From Kiritimatiellia bacterium (GTDB lineage Bacteria > Verrucomicrobiota > Kiritimatiellia > RFP12 > UBA1067): 8,008 nt of DNA. Under the pieces are notes generated by a model, which was not told the origin of the DNA, did not search any database, and saw only the letters and a program-made list of their open reading frames with translations. A program made the translations under genes and the position numbers. Position 1 is the stretch's first letter. The number at the start of each line of letters is the position of its first letter. The DNA is taken from the NCBI GenBank assembly GCA_900771305.1, contig CAAGNL010000407.1:1-8008 (forward strand). The letters run 5' to 3'. Below, one piece after another: positions 5,135 through 8,008 of this stretch.

Positions 5135-5153
5135 CGCAATCCAAGGAAACGCC

Positions 5154-7265
5154 ATGAAGAAGACACTGACGATTTTCATCGGACTCGCCGTCGCCGCGCT
5201 GTCCGCCGCCGACGCGCGCCGGGTTCGCCTGGAGGACTTCTCCCATCCCGCCGGCGGTGTCACGTTGGGCGGCGAGTTCCCCGGCGCGAAGGCGGAGCTG
5301 TCCTTCGAAGGCGCGGACTCCGCCCGGTTCGCCCGCCTGTCGTTCGACCTGTCGAAGGGCAACTACGTGGGGTACGAGCTGAACACGGCGGTGCCCGCCG
5401 GCACGTCCGGCCTCGCGTTCCGCGTACGGACGCCCGGCGCCGCGAGGCCGCGGCTGTTCTGCCGCGTGCTGGACGCGGACGGCCAGTACCATGCCTACCG
5501 CACGGTCTTCGAGCCGCGGGACGGCTGGACGGAGGTTGGCTACGACTTCGCGGCGGGACACGGACACTGGGGCGGGAAGAACGACGGCGTCCTCCGCTGG
5601 CCGCTGAAGACCGTGACGCTCGGCATCGAGATCGACCGGAGTCTCTCCCCGACGGGGGCGCTCGAGGTCGCCGACGTCGTGGCCCGGACGACGGCGTCCC
5701 GCATGGAGATGCCCGCCGCGAAGATCCGCTGCGTGCCGTCACGCTTCGGCGCGCTCTACGGTCCCGCGGAGAACGCGGTCTTCGACTGCTCGCTCTTCGA
5801 ACGCGAACCCGGACAGCCCCGTCCGAAGCTCCGCTGCACGGTCACCGACTGGCGCGACGCGCCCGTCCTCGTCCGCGAGCTCGCCGAAGCGGATACGCGG
5901 CTGACGCTCACGCCGACGGACCTCGGCGACCGGCTCGGGGCCTTTCGGCTGCAGGTCGCGGCGACGGAGACGAACGCCTGCCTGGCGCCCGTCTCGGTCT
6001 GGTTCGCGCGCCTGTCGAGCAACCGGGTGAAGCCGTGCCCCTGGATCGGCAGCGGCCTGCACGGCGGACACGGCTGGGGGCGCGGCGACTTCCGCTTCCT
6101 CGACATCCTCGCGACCGCGGGCATCGGCGTCGTCCGCGACGAGCCGGGCTGGTCGGCCATCGAGCGCGCGAAGGGCGTCTACAAGGTGCCGGACAACTTC
6201 GACAAGCTCGTCGACGGACTCCACGCCCGCGGCATCGGCTTCAACGTCATTCTCGACTACGGCAACAAGGTGTACGAGAACCCGCTCGACCCCGACGCCT
6301 TCGCGAAGTGGTGCGCGTTCATGGCGGGGCGCTATGGCGACAGGGTGCGGACATGGGAGATCTGGAACGAACCGCAGAACTTCTGGTTCCGGCAGCAGTA
6401 CGGCAAGACGAACGACACGTGGGTGGCGAAGTTCGTCGAACTCACGCGCAAGGCGGATGATGCCATCCGCGCGGTGCGGCCGGACGCAGACGTCGCGGTC
6501 ACGGCCGAGGATGTCTGGCCTCTGCTGAAGCAGATGCTGGAACTGGGCGTCGCGAAACGGCACAACATCGTCTCCTTCCACCCCTACTGCCACGACCAGC
6601 CGCGTCCCGAGCGCGAGGTGTTCTGCCGGAACGGCCTCGCCGAACTGCGGGAAGCCGCGGCGAAGCACGGCGGAGCGAAGCGATTCATCATCACCGAGGC
6701 GGGCTGGACCACCTACACGGGCAAGATGAAGTACCTCGAGGTCGCGGGCGGCTACCCGAAGTCCAGCTACGTCCATCAGGCGCAGTACCTCGTCCGCATG
6801 TACGCGCAGGCGCGTCAGCAGGGCGTCGAGTACGCCTGCCAGTACGACTTCAAGGACGATGGTCCGGACCGCAGCTACACGGAGAACAACTTCGGCCTCG
6901 TCCACGAGGACTACTCGCCGAAACCGTCCCTCGCCGCCGTCGCGCAGCTCGCGCGCACGCTGGGCGACGCCGAGCCAGGGGGCGATTGCTCGATTGAGCC
7001 CGCGAAGTACCGTTTCTACCGCTTCCACCGTCCCGACGGCGACGTCTATCTCGCCTGGGCGGTGGAAGGCGCGTGCGAGGTCGGAATTCCGGCGGAACTG
7101 GGCCGTGGATTCGAGGTCCGCGACCTGATGGGCAATCCCGTACACCGTCCCGTTCTGAAGAATGGGCGGATCGCCCTCGACGAGTGTCCCGTCTACCTGC
7201 AGGTCGTGGACGGCGCCTTCGCGGACAGGTCGCGCCTGATCCTGCCCGTCCGTCCGCGCGACTGA
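5154..7265 (+). CDS. Secreted clan GH-A glycoside hydrolase (GH39/GH5-like) with N-terminal beta-sandwich
   Basis: This 703-residue exported enzyme probably cleaves a plant or host polysaccharide or its oligosaccharides. Residues 1-21 form a typical Sec signal peptide (MKKT start, hydrophobic core, cleavage near SAADA). Residues about 25-190 look like a carbohydrate-binding-type beta-sandwich, about 190-290 like an Ig-like linker domain, and about 295-590 like a TIM barrel. The rest resembles the C-terminal beta domain of clan GH-A enzymes. The acid/base is Glu406 in EIWNEPQ at the end of strand 4. His476 (SFHPY) is a likely substrate or catalytic-site residue. The nucleophile is Glu515 in IITEAGW at strand 7. 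The retaining mechanism follows from the clan; substrate and exact family cannot be set by eye. AAGGAAA precedes the ATG by four bases. The gene 45 bases downstream is probably co-transcribed. Confidence 0.82.
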   Translation: MKKTLTIFIGLAVAALSAADARRVRLEDFSHPAGGVTLGGEFPGAKAELSFEGADSARFARLSFDLSKGNYVGYELNTAVPAGTSGLAFRVRTPGAARPRLFCRVLDADGQYHAYRTVFEPRDGWTEVGYDFAAGHGHWGGKNDGVLRWPLKTVTLGIEIDRSLSPTGALEVADVVARTTASRMEMPAAKIRCVPSRFGALYGPAENAVFDCSLFEREPGQPRPKLRCTVTDWRDAPVLVRELAEADTRLTLTPTDLGDRLGAFRLQVAATETNACLAPVSVWFARLSSNRVKPCPWIGSGLHGGHGWGRGDFRFLDILATAGIGVVRDEPGWSAIERAKGVYKVPDNFDKLVDGLHARGIGFNVILDYGNKVYENPLDPDAFAKWCAFMAGRYGDRVRTWEIWNEPQNFWFRQQYGKTNDTWVAKFVELTRKADDAIRAVRPDADVAVTAEDVWPLLKQMLELGVAKRHNIVSFHPYCHDQPRPEREVFCRNGLAELREAAAKHGGAKRFIITEAGWTTYTGKMKYLEVAGGYPKSSYVHQAQYLVRMYAQARQQGVEYACQYDFKDDGPDRSYTENNFGLVHEDYSPKPSLAAVAQLARTLGDAEPGGDCSIEPAKYRFYRFHRPDGDVYLAWAVEGACEVGIPAELGRGFEVRDLMGNPVHRPVLKNGRIALDECPVYLQVVDGAFADRSRLILPVRPRD

Positions 7266-7269
7266 ACCC

Positions 7270-7287
7270 GTCCCGCGCGTCCCGCGC
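7270..7287 (+). repeat. Tandem 9-mer in the intergenic gap
   Basis: GTCCCGCGC occurs twice back to back, between the hydrolase stop and the next ribosome binding site. It is probably a simple slippage product; no function is evident. Confidence 0.4.
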
Positions 7288-7310
7288 TTCATTCCTGGAA
7301 GGTGAGAAAC

Positions 7311-8008
7311 ATGAAGAATCTGGTTGTCATGGCCGCGGGCCTCGGGTATGAGGGACTTGAGAAGCGCGGCCTGCTGAAGATGGCGGGACTGGAGTTCCGT
7401 TCCGCCGCGAGCGCGTTTCCCGCGGTGACCTGCACGGCGCAGGCCACGTTCCGCACCGCCGCCGAGCCGCGCGCACACGGGATGACGTCGAACGGGTTCT
7501 ATTCCCGCGCACTGATGAAGCCCGCGTTCTGGGAGCAGTCCGCCGCGCTCGTGCAGGGACCACGCATCTGGGATGGCGCCCGCGCCCGGGGCGAGACGGT
7601 GGGGATGTACTTCTGGCAGCAGTCGCTGGGCGAACAGGTCGACTCCGTGGTCTCGCCGGCGCCGATCCACAAGCACGGCGGCGGGATGATCATGCGCAAC
7701 TACGCGCAGCCGCCGGAGATGGGAGACGTCCTCGACCGGCGGTGCGGCACTTTCCCGCTGCACCGCTACTGGGGTCCGCTCGCCTCGCCGAAGGTGGGAC
7801 GCGCGGTGCTCGCGAACTTCCTCGCGATGCAGGCGGCGCATCCCGTCGACCACGCGTTCCTCTACCTGCCCACGCTCGACTACGAGACGCAGCGGCATGG
7901 ACCCGACGCGCCGGCCGCGGACAAGGCGCTCGCCGAGTTCCGCGCGCAGCTGGAGCGTCTCGCGGACTTCGCTTCGGAACGGGGGGCGGCTCTCACGGTC
8001 TGCGGCGA
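7311..8008 (+). CDS. Phosphodiesterase / nucleotide pyrophosphatase-like protein, alkaline phosphatase superfamily, 3' end outside window
   Basis: This frame is open from the ATG at 7311 to the window edge (232 codons), preceded by GGAAGGTGAG (7297-7306). The N-terminus lacks a signal peptide, so the protein is probably cytoplasmic. The stretch FPAVTCTAQATFRTAAEPRA, followed by HGMTSNGFY, matches the nucleophile region of type I phosphodiesterases, with Thr40 as predicted nucleophile. Later LDYETQRHGP (Asp190, His196) corresponds to the second metal-binding motif. The whole order (VTCxAQAT, HGxxxNGxY, W-x-x-S/A, LPxLDY-x-x-Q) matches a subgroup annotated simply as alkaline phosphatase family proteins. 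The usual N-terminal metal-binding Asp is absent (VVMAAGLGYE), as I recall for this subgroup. It would hydrolyse a phosphodiester or pyrophosphate bond; the substrate is unknown. The 45-base gap and lack of a terminator suggest an operon with the hydrolase. Confidence 0.75.
   Translation, partial: MKNLVVMAAGLGYEGLEKRGLLKMAGLEFRSAASAFPAVTCTAQATFRTAAEPRAHGMTSNGFYSRALMKPAFWEQSAALVQGPRIWDGARARGETVGMYFWQQSLGEQVDSVVSPAPIHKHGGGMIMRNYAQPPEMGDVLDRRCGTFPLHRYWGPLASPKVGRAVLANFLAMQAAHPVDHAFLYLPTLDYETQRHGPDAPAADKALAEFRAQLERLADFASERGAALTVCG

Larger units (their letters stand above)
4833..5153. other. 321-bp non-coding stretch between the IS30 transposase and the glycoside hydrolase gene
   Basis: No credible gene is visible here. 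In order it holds the IS30 tail, a large stem structure (4857-4935), the small hairpin CAGGGC/TTC/GCCCTG (4932-4946), the hairpin CCGAA/ATC/TTCGG (4960-4972), the IS30 right terminal repeat (4972-4985), a promoter (4984-5013), the hairpin GTACT/AGTAC (5021-5036), and a strong hairpin (5109-5134) just before the ribosome binding site of the next gene. Confidence 0.7.

Noticed and set aside
4625..6460. Plus-strand open frame of 611 codons
   Set aside because: It crosses the IS30 tail, the non-coding leader and the hydrolase gene in another frame. Its product is arginine- and proline-rich low-complexity sequence, as expected for a shadow frame in GC-rich DNA.
5739..7898. Minus-strand open frame of 719 codons
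   Set aside because: It is antisense to the hydrolase and phosphodiesterase genes, whose motifs are unambiguous. The translation shows no recognisable domain.

Overview
The window looks like a GC-rich bacterial chromosome, in places carrying genes typical of fibre-degrading gut or aquatic bacteria. The style of the secreted glycoside hydrolase and the neighbouring phosphodiesterase suggests a PVC-group lineage such as Kiritimatiellota, Lentisphaerota or Verrucomicrobiota. That is inference only, since no taxonomic marker gene is present.

Layout. Bases 1-108 (minus strand) hold the first 36 codons of an AAA-type ATPase gene with a clear Walker A motif. Its promoter sits so close to the ATG that the mRNA should be leaderless, and a large dyad covers the -35 box. 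From about 258 to 4985 lies an IS30-family insertion sequence. Its transposase gene has been cut in two directly after the codon for the second catalytic aspartate. The intruder, about 1101-4544, is a compact element of three consecutive tyrosine recombinase genes framed by 91-bp near-perfect inverted repeats: a 'recombinase in trio' (RIT) element. Removing 1106-4544 restores the IS30 frame exactly, and the restored gene still has an in-frame TAG near its 3' end. Bases 4833-5153 contain the IS30 tail, a strong 19-bp stem structure enclosing smaller hairpins, the IS30 terminal repeat, and the promoter and hairpin-bearing leader of the next gene. Bases 5154-7265 encode a secreted clan GH-A glycoside hydrolase. 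From 7311 to the window edge runs a phosphodiesterase/nucleotide-pyrophosphatase-like gene of the alkaline phosphatase superfamily, probably in the same transcription unit.

The most interesting part is the RIT element. Its right end carries a 32-bp perfect palindrome that the left end lacks. Joining the two ends on paper gives a 202-bp palindrome with one mismatched pair, centred on AAATTT. One arm of the palindrome (CTGATAATCGACA) resembles the IS30 target (CTGACATTCGACA), and the mismatches place the crossover inside the shared 6-bp TCGACA. The simplest reading is that a circular form integrates off-centre through one arm of a symmetric site, leaving the whole palindrome at one end. The ribosome binding site of the first recombinase gene is buried in an 11-bp hairpin at the inner edge of the left repeat, which suggests protection against read-through expression. 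The three recombinase genes are packed head to tail (1-nt gap, then 14-nt overlap), so they are probably translated together from one mRNA.
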